From the NCBI GenBank assembly GCA_002102555.1, contig MCFL01000030.1, forward strand, positions 1 to 64,000: 64,000 nucleotides of DNA, written 5' to 3'. Under the pieces are notes generated by a model, which searched no databases, was not told the DNA's origin, and worked only from the letters and a program-made list of their open reading frames with translations. The position numbers and the translations under genes are program-made. Below are positions 49,918 to 61,149 of this stretch, piece by piece (within the stretch, counting starts at the first letter, position 1; each line of letters opens with the position of its first letter). Source of the stretch: Catenaria anguillulae PL171. Lineage: Eukaryota; Blastocladiomycota; Blastocladiomycetes; Blastocladiales; Catenariaceae.

Positions 49918-50925
49918 ATGGACTCCCTCGCCGTCTCAACCTCAACTTTGAGCTCCACGCGGCCATCTCTCCCATGTCTGCTTCACCCAGTTTCGTCGGC
50001 AGACACCCTCTCTGGCATTGCCCTCAAGTATGGGGCACACGTATCTGCCTTGCGACGCCTCAACCGCCTCTACTCGGACGACGCCATCTTTGCCCGCCCG
50101 TTTCTCGTCATTCCACTCAACCCGTCGATGACATGCCAGTGTCATGGCCAGGTCCAGCCTTTTCGCCCAGAGGATAGCGAGCACCAGCAAATCGATTCTG
50201 CGATTGAAGTGGATCTCACGCTCGCCCATTCCCACCGTTGGTCCGTCGCTCGTAGCGCGTTCCCATCGCCCCCTCCCACTCCAGAACCAACGAGCTTATC
50301 ATGCTCGCCGACTCGCCAACCACGCCGCGGCCCCTCGTGTCCTCCGCCGAAAACACGCCGCGAAGCGAGTTTGACGTCAATGGCAACAAACGATCTGGCT
50401 TTGCTTATGGCACCTCACCGCTGCCCGACGTGCAACGCATTCGCGCCAACGTTCCTTTTGGCAAACTACGCAGTCCCAACATCGCTTCAATCGTCAATAC
50501 CGCTTCCTGAGGCACCCATTTCCCAGGTGTCTGCCCGCTTTGACGACCGCATCACGCAAATCGACGATGAAATCGCATCCGCCCTTTCAGCTTGGAACCA
50601 AGTCACCTCTGTCGAGCCGCCGTTCGTCGCCCCGCTCGAAGACCCGTCACAACCGTTCCGACCGCTCACTCAGCAAGATAGCCGGTCACAGCATCACCGC
50701 CATCATCTCCTTTCTGCTCATGCTGCTGTCCACTGGGTCTTGTCACTCCTCGACGTACCCAACAAGGCGTCGGTCGTTCCCATCGGCAAGGCCAGTCGCG
50801 TGCGGATTCCGAGCAGCAGCGTGGCGAGCACCAAAGGCTCAGAGCACGAGGAGGATCGCGAGTATGAGTTGCATTACATGCGGCGCCGCCATGTACGGGA
50901 TTCAGTCACCTCGGTCGAGACGTGA
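49918..50925 (+). CDS. LysM-domain protein (LYSMD-like)
   Basis: 335 aa, single exon from ATG 49918. The LysM motif lies at about 24-70: HPVSSADTLSGIALKYGAHV, LRRLNRLYSDDAIFARPFLV and IPL. There is no signal peptide, so this is the intracellular type (as LYSMD1-3) and not a secreted chitin-binding effector. The rest is Ser/Pro-rich with a possible zinc-binding pair (HRCPTCNAFAP, about 185-195) and a C-terminal helical part HLLSAHAAVHWVLSLLDVP. The function of such proteins is unknown. Confidence 0.75.
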   Translation: MDSLAVSTSTLSSTRPSLPCLLHPVSSADTLSGIALKYGAHVSALRRLNRLYSDDAIFARPFLVIPLNPSMTCQCHGQVQPFRPEDSEHQQIDSAIEVDLTLAHSHRWSVARSAFPSPPPTPEPTSLSCSPTRQPRRGPSCPPPKTRREASLTSMATNDLALLMAPHRCPTCNAFAPTFLLANYAVPTSLQSSIPLPEAPISQVSARFDDRITQIDDEIASALSAWNQVTSVEPPFVAPLEDPSQPFRPLTQQDSRSQHHRHHLLSAHAAVHWVLSLLDVPNKASVVPIGKASRVRIPSSSVASTKGSEHEEDREYELHYMRRRHVRDSVTSVET

Positions 50926-51813
50926 AGTGCTGCATATTGCGTGTCTGTTTGTACCTCTACCCTTGCGGTTTCTTCCGCGCTTATCTTTCCCAGGATCTCT
51001 TTGAGTGTTTTTGTCCATATCTTCTTGCTTTCTGTTCAGTCACCGCCTTCGGGCTCCGTATCCACTCGCAGTTGATTTGTGGCCAACTTGTGCCCGAGCC
51101 CCATTCACGCTTGGGATGTGGGTGTCCTTGTGTTCGTCTGCCTCCTTCTTGCTCTCTACCCACCATCTCTTTGGGCCCACGTTTCTTTTCCCCACCTTGT
51201 TCTTTGTTGCACGCTTGCTTGCACCTCACCATGTGTTGAATATACACGCTGTCCTGTATATATCCATGGTTCCATGATCTGCACATCACTTCAGCACGTT
51301 GGCACTTTCCTTTCCTGCCGCAGCGACTGCTTTCGCGGGAGCGTCAAGGTGTGGCAAGATGTTTGTGAAGGGATGCAGGAAGCGTTGGGGCTGTGTGAGT
51401 GGGATGTGCGCTCGTTTATTGACGGTTCATGTGCAGAGTTGTTATTTGATGGACAGATCTCGGACATACTACAGACAGGACACTTCAGCGACACATTACG
51501 GATAAGCCATAGGTGCATGTCATAAAATGCTGACAAATGATGCTCATCGTATCGCATGAAGTATCTCCATGTACAGTCAGCGGCGTTTGCAAGTACATGT
51601 GAGGCGAAGGACTAAATTCTTGTTTCCAGCCTCTCGTGCCTGTATCACTTCCGCAATCATGTCCATTGGCATCAGTGACTCACATCCATGGCACTTCCTC
51701 TGGAACCAAAGCAAACGAATGCCAATCCATCAGCTCAAATATACATCAATCCCCTTTGTGCAATCCGCCTTTGTAGCTATTGCCAACGACCCATCGACTG
51801 CTTCACGCACATC
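50926..51813. other. Intergenic, no gene seen
   Basis: About 890 bp of pyrimidine-rich sequence between two plus-strand genes. A 148-codon ORF (51079-51525) is Cys- and hydrophobic-rich without recognisable pattern and is taken as chance. Confidence 0.55.
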
Positions 51814-52713
51814 ATGACCCAACAAGACCTCCCCATCGCTCTACCCGTGACCGTCTCCCGTCCACTGTTTCTCGACCTGCTTGCCCTCGTCGAGGCCAAA
51901 ATGGGCAACAATGATGGTTCACACGACGTCCAGCATGTGCTTCGCGTGACCAAGCTCGCCCTGCACATTGCCCAGGCCGAGGCTGCGCTTGGCCGTCCTT
52001 CGGACTTGCAGATGGTCGCTGTGGTGGCCATGCTGCACGATGTGACGGATACCAAGTACTGCGATGAGTACGTTGCCAAAGCCAGCTGTTCCTCATGTGG
52101 GTCCCGCAACACACCACAGCTGACCAAAGTAACATGCCATCAGCCCGACCGAAGCCAATGCCTCTATTGTGACCCTTCTCCAATCCCACGGCCTGACGCT
52201 CTCTGCCTGCCGCACAGTCCTCGAAACAATTGAAGGCATCTCGTTCCGCAAAGAACAAGCCCGCATTGCCGCGGCCAAAGCCGCCGGCCGCCCGATTCCC
52301 GAGCCGTCACCCGAACTGTGTGCCGTGCAAGACGCCGACCGGCTCGACGCCATTGGCGCCATTGGGATTGCCCGGTGCTTTACGTTTGGCGGCACACGCG
52401 CGCGTGCCCTGTATGCGGCGGACGAGGCGGGCAAGCAGGCGATTGAGGCCAGGATGGCGAGGACGGGTGAGGCCGGCGTCGAAAGTGTGCCGCATTTCTA
52501 TGGTATGTTTTCATTTGGCGGCTGGATGTGCTCAGTACATGATGGGAGACTGAGGAAATGATGCCAATACGTATGCCTTCTTCAGACAAGTTGCTCAAAC
52601 TCAAGGACTTGCTCAAGACCGAGACGGCCCGCAAGATGGCGGTGCGCAGGCAGGCCATTATGGAGCAGTTTTTGGATGCGTTTTGGGACGAGGTGGATCT
52701 CAAGCACGACTGA
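51814..52713 (+). CDS. HD-domain metal-dependent phosphohydrolase (YedJ/YpgQ-like)
   Basis: Three exons (51814-52067, 52144-52502, 52586-52713) give 246 aa. The HD superfamily residues are visible: [19 protein letters not shown] (first His-Asp and His), [10 protein letters not shown] (HD) and [19 protein letters not shown] (late Asp). The spacing is that of bacterial YedJ/YpgQ-type hydrolases, common in fungi. These proteins hydrolyse small phosphorylated molecules, possibly nucleotides; the substrate here is not known. The introns are 76 and 83 bp with GTACGT and GTATGT donors. Confidence 0.85.
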
Positions 52714-52959
52714 TTGCACCCTGTTTGACTTGCCACTCGGCACTTGACTTTGGGAGTGGGAGTGGGAGTGGACGTGTCGATTGTGATTCCCGCCATGTAT
52801 TTGTAAGAAGATGAAAATGTATGACTGGATTGGGAACGGAACAAGTTAATGCCAACACAATTGAAGAAGAAGAAGAAGAAGGTGCGAGTAGTGGTATATC
52901 AATCTCAATCAATCGCCGAATCCTTGGTCTTTGGGGTTCTGCTCAGACGCAAAATCGGC

Positions 52960-53860
52960 TCACCGACTGGTCCCGTAAACACCGCCTGCTTCTGCTTGCC
53001 CTGGTGCCATCAATTGCTCTCTTGAATCCGAGGTCAAAATGGGCGGTGGCATTTCGCTTGGAAACTTGCCGCTGGCCTCAAGGTCGGCAACAAATAGTGC
53101 CGCGCCAACGGCATTGGACCAGCAAAACAGCCAGTTGAAGAGCGGGATCATTTCGAGCGCTTGTGCAAGCATGCCGGCCTGCCAGTACTGTGACCAGTTG
53201 GTTTTGATGTATGCTTTCTGTTTGATGTATCCCACGTTGTAGAGGTCAAACCTAGTGACGGTGCGGGGAAATGGATGAGCTTGTGGAAAAACAAAAGAAA
53301 GGGAAGGTAGGAAAGCATGATAAGTACCAAGACTGATGGTATTCCCACATCATGCACGCGCCATTGAGGTAAATCCAGGCAAATGTCCCCAAAACCGGAA
53401 CGGCATGGATCGGGAATGTCAAAATGGCAATGGCAATGCGAATAAAGATGGACACCTTGATACAAGCTCCACAATTTTGCGCACACGACGCGCCAACCTT
53501 GTCGTCGCCATTGGCCTGCCTTCTCAGCAGGTCGGCCGCGGGGCCACCGCGCAACAAGAGCGTCTTGCGGAATACCACGTCGAGGTACGCGGGCGGGAGT
53601 GCGGCAAACAGGATGAGCGACACGAGTGCCGAGAGGACGAGGGCGACAAAGAAGCCGAGGGTCCAGGCCCAGCCGGGTGCCCATTGCGCTTGCTTGACGA
53701 GCAGGATGGAGAAGCCCGGGTAGAGGACAATGAAGACGGCAAGGGTGGAGGCGATGGAGCATACAATGACGAGGAGGAAGGGGCACAGGGCGGCGAGCCA
53801 CAGGGACGGGTGGGCGAGGAAGAAGAGGAAACCTTGGATGGCGTAGGTTGTTGAGAGCAT
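52960..53860 (-). CDS. EI24-family multi-pass membrane protein
   Basis: Two exons (53860-53328, 53251-52960) give 274 aa from ATG 53860 (MLSTTYAIQGFLFFLAHPSLW). At least four hydrophobic segments are visible: LWLAALCPFLLVIVCSIAST, VFIVLYPGFSILLV, TLGFFVALVLSALVSLILF and the paired IAIAILTFPIHAVPVLGTFAW. The family hallmarks are LDVVFRKTLLLRG and VPVLGTFAWIYLNG...YHQSWYFDLYNVGY. In fungi this group includes Rrt8/Lds-type lipid-droplet and spore-wall proteins, in animals the ER protein EI24. The exact role is open. Confidence 0.75.
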
Positions 53861-54292
53861 GATTGGTCTACCACTGGCAATGGGTGGGTGTGCAGTGTTC
53901 AAGTCGAGGTCCGAGTATCATGGGTCGAGTGGACTGCAATTGCATTGAGATTTTCATGTCATAGTCGAATGGAAGCAGCAGGCATATGTAGATTGGATTT
54001 GGGCGTTAAATAAATATGAAAACAAAAAACGAACGACATACGGATCGCCGCCGCGCAAAAGCAAACCTGCTGGTTGGACCACCTGTATACATGTTAATAC
54101 TACGGTATGAGAGTATGAGAGCCAAGGTTGGCCAACCAACACAATCTTAATTAAGTATGATATGTCCCCACAGATCATTACGGAATACGTATGGGATACT
54201 TGATGAGTAAATACTCGATGCACTCTGCGCCCTGCTCAATGTTTTCAAGTTGACGCTCCTCCCATCTTCCCTCACATTTCGCCTTTTTCGCC

Positions 54293-55519
54293 ATGATTCA
54301 ACACCAACGCCAACGCCAACACCAACCACGAGATCGGTCTTCGTTGCTCCGACTTCTCTCGCTGGCGGCCGCCACCCTCCTCGCAGCTGCCACCTTCCTC
54401 TCCCACCCAGCCTCGGCCCAACCTTCGTCCAACACCGCCAAGATCTTGCACGACGCCCTCTCCAAGCCCACCATCTCCAAATCCTTCTCCGTCCAGCACG
54501 CCCTCATCCCCAACGCTGCCCTCGTTGCCAACTGGGGAAAGCTGCCCGCATCCACATCCTGGTCCCCAAAGACGGCGCTCATTCTCGACGCCCACGACCC
54601 ACCCGCTCCAGCAAAAGGCGGCGCGGCACCCTCACGCCCCAGCCAAGCGGGTCGCGTGTGGGTGGCAAAGGTGGACGTTACCCGTGCGCAGGCACAGGCA
54701 CACGCGGCGGCGGGAGGCGGGCTGACAGTGACCAGGCCCGCGGATGCCATGTATGCTGTGCGGATTGTGGGTGATGAGGTCAAGAACCAGGACACCATGG
54801 TGAGGCTGTATCCTGCTGTACGTTATCAGTGTTCACGCACGTTGTGACATGTGCGACATTATTCTGACATTATTGCACAGTGTTGGGTATCGTCGAGCGA
54901 CTCGATCCGCATGCACATTGACGAATCGGGCTCGCTTTTTGCGTTCGACTGGGTCCCCGGGTCGCAAGTGTGTTCGGAATCGGACAAGGTCATTGTGGAC
55001 ATGCGCACCGAGGCGCAAGTTGCTGTGCCCAAGTTGCTTCCCCGGTACATACTCTCTACCGCCTGTTTATTTTATTTTATTTTATTTTTTTTTCGCCTCT
55101 TGCTCCGAGATTTGCTTACCAACATCTGTATTCATGTTTGCAGCCCGCTCAAACCCGTCCCACCATCTGCCAAACTCGCCACCCCTCGCCCGCGCCTGAA
55201 AACCGGCTACAAACCGCCCGCCAAGCCCACGGGCACTGTCACCACCGACGGCAACGGCGGCACCGACTCGGAATCCGTTCCACCCGAAGCCCAAGAGGCA
55301 GAGCCCGCCGCTGGGCGCGAAATGGACGACGAGCCCGAACTTGGCGATGTGGATGTGGAAGACAAGCCCGACGACCGCCGGTCATTCCTGTCAAAGTACT
55401 GGATGTACATTGTGCCTGTGATCTTGCTCGTGATCATGGGCGGGCCCGCAGAGGAGCCAAAGAAGGCGGGGGCCGGTGGCGGTGCAGGCGGAGGCGGTGC
55501 GCGTGCGGCAAAGCAGTGA
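54293..55519 (+). CDS. EMC10: ER membrane complex subunit 10
   Basis: Three exons (54293-54817, 54881-55044, 55144-55519) give 354 aa. A signal peptide (LLRLLSLAAATLLAAATFLSHPASA) is followed by the lumenal domain, with LYPACWVSSSDSIRMHIDES and FAFDWVP near residues 170-205 resembling EMC10. The C-terminus has one membrane segment (WMYIVPVILLVIMGG) and a Gly/Ala tail with GGPAEE, a motif seen at the end of EMC10 proteins. It would be part of the insertase for tail-anchored and multi-pass proteins. The lumenal loop inserts are longer than usual. Confidence 0.8.
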
Positions 55520-55617
55520 ATGAATGAATCAATGTGGCAGGGTGGAACAGAGCATGAGCGGTGGAACCTAAGTATATATAAGTACTGAAACATGATTCAA
55601 ATCAACCGATAGATCCA

Positions 55618-55875
55618 ATGATTCAAGCGCCAAGCGACTTGCGCAATCCGACCGGCCACTCCCTTGCATGCTCGACCCGTGAAAACTTTGGCACCTTGTG
55701 GACCGCCTTTTTGAGCCCAGGGTCGTTGCGTGCAAACACCCAGTACTTGTTTGCCGGGTTCATTTGTGCTTCGGTCGGTACGGCAAGCGCTTGGTTCTAC
55801 ACGATTGACCCAAATGTCGTCATGGTCAGCGAGAGAGAGGCAACGTTACAGGATGACAAAAGCCGGGGGCATTAG
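55618..55875 (+). CDS. Small single-pass membrane protein (hypothetical)
   Basis: 85 codons with one likely TM (TQYLFAGFICASVGTASAWF) preceded by a polar N-terminus. It is not recognised. Its 3' end overlaps the 3' end of the mL60 gene by 50 bp on the other strand. The clean TM and the length are compatible with a small mitochondrial inner-membrane protein, but this is a guess. Confidence 0.45.
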   Translation: MIQAPSDLRNPTGHSLACSTRENFGTLWTAFLSPGSLRANTQYLFAGFICASVGTASAWFYTIDPNVVMVSEREATLQDDKSRGH

Positions 55876-56168
55876 GCTGGCGTACAAGAGCGCGGAACTG
55901 GACGCCCGACGAGGCAAGCGTGTTGACCACGTCGTCCACGGCACGCAGGCGTTTGCGCTGGTTTGCTTTGCGGGTTGCAGACATGCGCCATGGAATTTTG
56001 CTGTGCAAGGAGAATGGCAGCGTTGGGTAAGTCAAAGTCGGGGATCAGTGACTGTTGGAGCGGCGGTGGCCAGGTGGATGGGGAAATCCAGACGGCAGAA
56101 GGGGAATCATACTTGAGACGGCCGCCGAGCTGGACGGCGGTTGCACGGAAAGCGCCAAAGCCAAACAT
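55826..56168 (-). CDS. MRPL31: Mitochondrial ribosomal protein mL60 (MRPL31)
   Basis: Two exons (56168-56113, 56000-55826) join in frame to 76 aa. The first exon gives MFGFGAFRATAVQLGGRL, the second begins KIPWRMSATRKANQRKRLRA then VDDVVNTL. Fungal mL60 proteins share MFG...GGLLWKIPWRMS...RLRxVD at the same positions, so the call is good although the gene is tiny. The intron (112 bp, GTATGA...CAG) is what hides it. It would be a component of the large mitochondrial ribosomal subunit. Confidence 0.85.
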
Positions 56169-56526
56169 GATGAGACAAAAGATGCTATGGATATGGATTC
56201 GAAGTTGGGTTGGATGTGGGGATGGTCAGATTCGGTAGGGTGACAGGGCAGCCAAGGTCGGTTGTGTCGTGGAGCGGCACGGACGGTGCCAGCTTGGATT
56301 GCTTGGAGATTCAATGACATACATGGAGCAGTGAAGTGGACACTACATAGAATGTTTCGGTGTGGAACAATTGTCAATATGAATATGGACATGAGTTGAT
56401 CGGCAACTGATCGACAACAGCGGCGGGTCGTCGATCCATCGAGTACCCTTCAAGTCTTCAAACTGTGGCGTGATATCATATGTGAGGCAGGTCCAGACTT
56501 CAGGGCCCAGAAATGAACCATCCAAT
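56169..56526. other. Intergenic, no gene seen
   Basis: About 360 bp upstream of mL60; probably its promoter and the 3' flank of the next ORF. Confidence 0.6.
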
Positions 56527-57462
56527 TCATGCTTGCTTCCGAACTACTCGACGCATTCCCTCCTCATCTAGCGCTGAGCCGCTTCTCACGCGCCGAGACA
56601 TATTGGCTCTGGCTGTCCCGACCGTCGAGGCGACTTGCCATTGTCGTTTGTCTTGCCAAATGCCGTCGAGGTGCAGCCTGCGAGACAAAATGCAGCAGCG
56701 GCAGCAAACTTGAATTTCTTCTCGATCGAGCCCGCCTTCGTTGGCCGGCCGGCCCAACACACTATGCCAAATTCGGAACAACTCCTGACGACTGCCCCAG
56801 GTGCCTCTCCATAGTTTCGCTCTTTCTTGCACGAGACCTTTCGAGACCCCATTCACGTACACGTACGGCGCGCAGGTAGACAGTGACTGAGCCGGATCTT
56901 GAGTTGGCCCGGTTGACAGCCGCAGCCGATCCGCCGTCTCCCGTCCCTGCTGACAATAGCGTGAATGGCGAGGGGCTGACGCCGTAGCTAAGATATCCAG
57001 GGCGACATTCAGCAGCCGTAGGTGCACTTCCTGCTTTGTGGACCGAATGTCGATGGCGCCAAAGTCTTCAAACGCAGTTGATGACAGGTTGATAAAGGCG
57101 AGCGCCGTTGCCGTCACAGTCACAGTCACGACCACAGGCTCTTGAATGCGTAAGTAAGGGAGCGGGCAACGAGTTGGCCATACTGTGACAAAATGGTGCG
57201 GCAAGATCAGGGGCGGTGTTTCCAATGTGGTCTCCGTGGCCGAAGTGCAATTGGCGGAATCGGCGACCGGCCGCGGCGCGAATTCAAAGACAAAGGCTGG
57301 TACTGTAGCGGCGTTACGAGCAGTCGTTTGTGCATCATGCTTGCGCCGACAGTGAGGATTGAGGTACTTATCATGGTGTCTGCGGTTTGAGATGTCGCTG
57401 ATGCGCTGGCCAGCCTGGCCATGAAGGATTGGCAACGAGAGGAATGAGAGGCGGACCAACAT
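56527..57462 (-). CDS. Hypothetical protein
   Basis: The ORF from ATG 57462 runs 311 codons (the frame is open upstream to 57606). It reads MLVRLSFLSLPILHGQAGQR at the start, later CPLPYLRIQEPVVVTVTVTA and INLSSTAFEDFGAIDI, which could be beta strands. I recognise no family. Codon character is uneven, and an intron-containing model in another frame is possible. The upstream gene, IPI1, is on the same strand and ends only 155 bp before this ATG. Confidence 0.35.
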   Translation of the reverse strand: MLVRLSFLSLPILHGQAGQRISDISNRRHHDKYLNPHCRRKHDAQTTARNAATVPAFVFEFAPRPVADSANCTSATETTLETPPLILPHHFVTVWPTRCPLPYLRIQEPVVVTVTVTATALAFINLSSTAFEDFGAIDIRSTKQEVHLRLLNVALDILATASAPRHSRYCQQGRETADRLRLSTGPTQDPAQSLSTCAPYVYVNGVSKGLVQERAKLWRGTWGSRQELFRIWHSVLGRPANEGGLDREEIQVCCRCCILSRRLHLDGIWQDKRQWQVASTVGTARANMSRRVRSGSALDEEGMRRVVRKQA

Positions 57463-57616
57463 CTCCGCCACAGTTACAAATGTACAGTGTTGAATCAAGA
57501 ATTGGGAGACTGCTCGGTTGAGCCACCCAATAGTACCTACTTGCCAGCGAAGAAGAGGAATCAATCGCCTCGATTCATAATCCAGATTCACAGATACAAT
57601 ACACACGAACCACTCC

Positions 57617-60345
57617 CTACTTGCTCCTTGCCGTGACCAAAGCCGCCTCCCACTCGTCCGCCTGATACACCTCCCTCGCCCTTCTCACCACCCGACCCAT
57701 CCAGACCACCAGCGCATGCCGCGCAGGTGCATCGCTCGCAGCCACCACCCTTTCCACTTGTACCACAACATTTGCCACACGCACCATGGCGCCCGCCTGC
57801 ATCTCACACCTGCTCAGCACCCACTGCGCGGCCGCAACCGAAACAAGCGTCGGCACTTGCGCCCCGTTGTCGAGCACGTGTGCCGCCTCGGCATACGCCA
57901 ACGTGGGATCTTCAACCGCGAATCGCTTGTCAATAGCCTGCGTCAACGCAAATTGCACATCCACCATATCCTGAACCGGATCCTCCTGCTCTTGCTCCTC
58001 GTCACCGCGACCGTTCATGTCTTCGCCACTCGACGACGATTTGCGTTTCTTGGACACGCGCTCCTTGCTGCCAACGGCCTTGACACGCGCCTTGTGCCAG
58101 GCGTGCACGTCAATGGCGCTTACACGCAATGCATCCGTCGGGATTGCGCCAGTGTACACGGCAAACACGGTGGATAGAAACTTGGCGGGTGACGAGCGGA
58201 GACGGACGAGGTCGAGGGCGTGCAAGGTCACGTCGAGGTCCGTCATGGGAGCTACAGGAGAGCGTCAAAGCGTCATGGATGGTGAGTCAAGGTAAATTGT
58301 GAGACGCAACAAGATACCAAGCGCGTATGACGTACCACAAAGACACTTTGTCACTGCACCAACCAACCTCGCATTCCACTCGCCGCCCGGCAAATAATAC
58401 GCAGTATCCAAAACCAGTCTCTGCAACGTGGGTGACACGCTGATCCATGGGCCAAACGCTCCGGTACCCACCGTTTTGCCGGGCAAGAAAAAGTACACGC
58501 CGAGCCCGTTGGCGAGCTGTGTGCCAAGGTCGGCCAGAGTGCCCGAAGCAAGAGACGCACGCAAGAACTTGAATGCGGCAAGCGACGTGTCAGGCGACGA
58601 GACACGAAGTTCGTAGACGTAGCGGATGAGGGAGGTGAGGAAGGGGCGGGTGGTGGTGGAGGCGTCGAGAGTAGTTGACAGGGTCTGGTCGATTAAATGG
58701 AACATGAGTAAGGCGAAATGGGCAAGGTGTGCGAGACCGACAAAATAAAAAAGAAAGATGCGAACCAAGAGTTTATCGCAAAAGTACCGGGTTGCCGCCA
58801 TCCTTGTGCTGTGAGCAGCAGGTAGTGCTTGGATCCAGGTGAGCACCGCGGGCGCAAGTGCATTTGGTGCCAGATCCAGCAGCGCATCAATGGACGGAAC
58901 TAAATCCGCCGAAAACTGCTCGGGCGTGACTGTGGCCAAAGGCGACGTAGGCGTCGCAGCCTTTGCATTGGTGGCTGCCTTGACTTGCTTTGCGGGCGGC
59001 GCAAACACCTTAGCCACGGCATCCACAACCTTTTGTGCATGCGACGGCTCCTGCGCCTGGTCTTGTTGTCTGTCGTCGCCATCCATGTCCACGTCCATCA
59101 TCTCATCATCCTCAGCCTCTCCGTGATCCTCAAACCCGACCCTGGCCACAATCTCTGCCAGCTGCACATTCATGACCGCCACTTTGACCTTTGCGGCTCC
59201 ATCCGTCAGCTGCTTTCCCTTTGCAAACGGGAACCATTGTATCAAGTACTTGCCAATGCCCTGCTCAAACTTGCGTGCCCACGGGCGAGGCACGTGCTCG
59301 TTGCGGTAAAACCGGAGCACAATGGCCATGACGCGCACGGTTTCTGCGCACAGGTCGAGCGAGTCGGACGACGGGATGGTGGGTTTGCCGAACGTGGCGC
59401 CTGCAGCGTCCATCCAAAAGGCGAGCAGGGACGGCGTGATGGCGTCGAGAAAGTCCAAGACGGAGGGGTTGGAGTGCATGGAAAAGTCGTGCTTGGCTGC
59501 TGCGGCACTTGTGGACGACGCGGACGTTGAGGCGGGCGCGCCAAAGAGTGGGAACGGCGCGAGCGGTGTGGCGGGTGCCCAAATGGTTGGCATTGGAGCT
59601 GATACGCTGCTCGACACAGGTGTTGGATGCGCCGAACTGCTGCGATGCTCAAGCAACACGTGCAAATACTTTGCCAGCGCGTAAAACACCTTTGTCTGGA
59701 CCTTTGGCGACGCTAGCCTCGTGCCTGCGTTTCCCTGTGACACGAGCGTCGCTGCATCCAGCATTCCAGCGAAATCCGCGAGAATCTCTGCAGCGTGTGG
59801 GCACAGAAGCTTTGGGAACCGGTCGAGCCACGGCGTCAGGAATTGCAGCGCGTCAATGCGAATGTCATTGTTGATGTGGTTCATGGCCGAGGACAGGTAC
59901 ACGACAAAGGACGGGGTGAGTGGGGACGCATGGTGGGTGTCAAGCATGCCTGTGAGGTGCGTGACGGCCGCGAGCAGCGTGGATCGGACGTGGTGGTCGT
60001 CGTCGAGCATGGTTTGAATGAGGGCTTGCATAATGGACCCAAGGTGCAGCAGCAACACGGTTGGGTGGGCATCGACGAGTTCCTGGATGCCGAGAATGGC
60101 ATCCTTGCGGACGTGGGCATTGTGGTGCTTGAGGTGCGCAAGCAGTTCCTTTAGGGTCAGGTTGCGCTTCGTTTTCAGGGCGTCAGCCTTGTCGGTGGCG
60201 GCAAGCGACTGGCCGGCACAATGAGCGTGCGGGATTGGATGTCAATCGCGGTGGCATTGGAGGGCCCGATCTTGCCCTTGCCGACCTTGAGCTTGACCTT
60301 GGCAAAGTCGGCGTTCTTCTTTTGCTTCTTCTTGGATTGGACCAT
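57617..60345 (-). CDS. IPI1: Pre-rRNA processing protein IPI1/TEX10 (Rix1 complex), apparent frameshift
   Basis: Three exons (60345-58766, 58684-58336, 58251-57617) encode about 854 aa if one base is restored near 60220. The N-terminus is typical: MVQSKKKQKKNADFAKVKLK then VGKGKIGPSNATAIDIQSRT. The conserved core follows in the next frame: NLTLKELLAHLKHHNAHVRK, AILGIQELVDAHP, MLDDDHHVRSTLLAAVTHLT and YLSSAMNHINNDIRIDALQF, the HEAT-like repeats of IPI1. The rest is helical with an acidic insert. Human TEX10 is similar in size, yeast Ipi1 much shorter. It works with Rix1 and Ipi3 in 60S subunit maturation. The break between IVPAS and SLAATDKAD is a single missing base, either real or an assembly error. 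Confidence 0.8.
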
Positions 60346-61149
60346 GGTGGATTAATTGATAGCATGTGTCATGGCTTGTAATTACTTCTCGCAAAGCAAA
60401 CCATCGTATCGTATCGTTCGTGCAGGAGTAAGTGCGGACGTGGACGTGTCTCTCAAGCAAAGCAAATGACTATGTCCAGAACGACATTGCATGTATTGTC
60501 GATCAGCCGGAGTCACGTGCTCCATCGACACGCCACGGTCGGTTCTGGTTGCACCTTCAAACCAGCCAATCGCGAGTCTTGCGTTGGACATGTGAGTTGG
60601 GACTGGCACGCCGCGAGCGAGGCGCGTTGCGAGGCGGGCGCTCCCGGTGGCTGAGTTTGCGCCACTACACTATTTGGCCGCGAGTCTAAAGTGACCTTCC
60701 TTGCACTTGTCAACAGCACGAACACCACGACGTTAACACATGGACATTGCCGCTCACCACAAACACACAGGACACCTCATTTTCGCTCTGGCAACGTCAA
60801 GCCCTCACCTCATTTTCCGTCCCTTTGCATTTGCACTGGGAGCTCATTCGACTCGACATCGACATCAACTCAACTTCACGAGACGCTCGACCGTTGCGAC
60901 TATTGCGAAACTCGTTGATTCTTGACCCAGGCAAGTCTCCCCGTCGTCGTTTTCTCCGCAACCACCCTTCAGCAAACAACATACATACTCATACACCATA
61001 CCCGAACCATTTGCTCTTGCACAGCTCTCTGAAGACCATCCAGTTCTGTCTCGCATCTCGCACTTCGTCAACTCCATCATTTCTTCCGACGACGTTCGCA
61101 CAGCACTTCAACAAACCGCATTTCCTACACTCCAGTACAGCAGCCAACC
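60346..61149. promoter_or_regulatory. Divergent intergenic region (IPI1 / RasGEF)
   Basis: About 800 bp between divergent starts. The half next to the RasGEF start is CT- and CA-rich and probably its promoter and 5' UTR. No gene seen. Confidence 0.55.
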
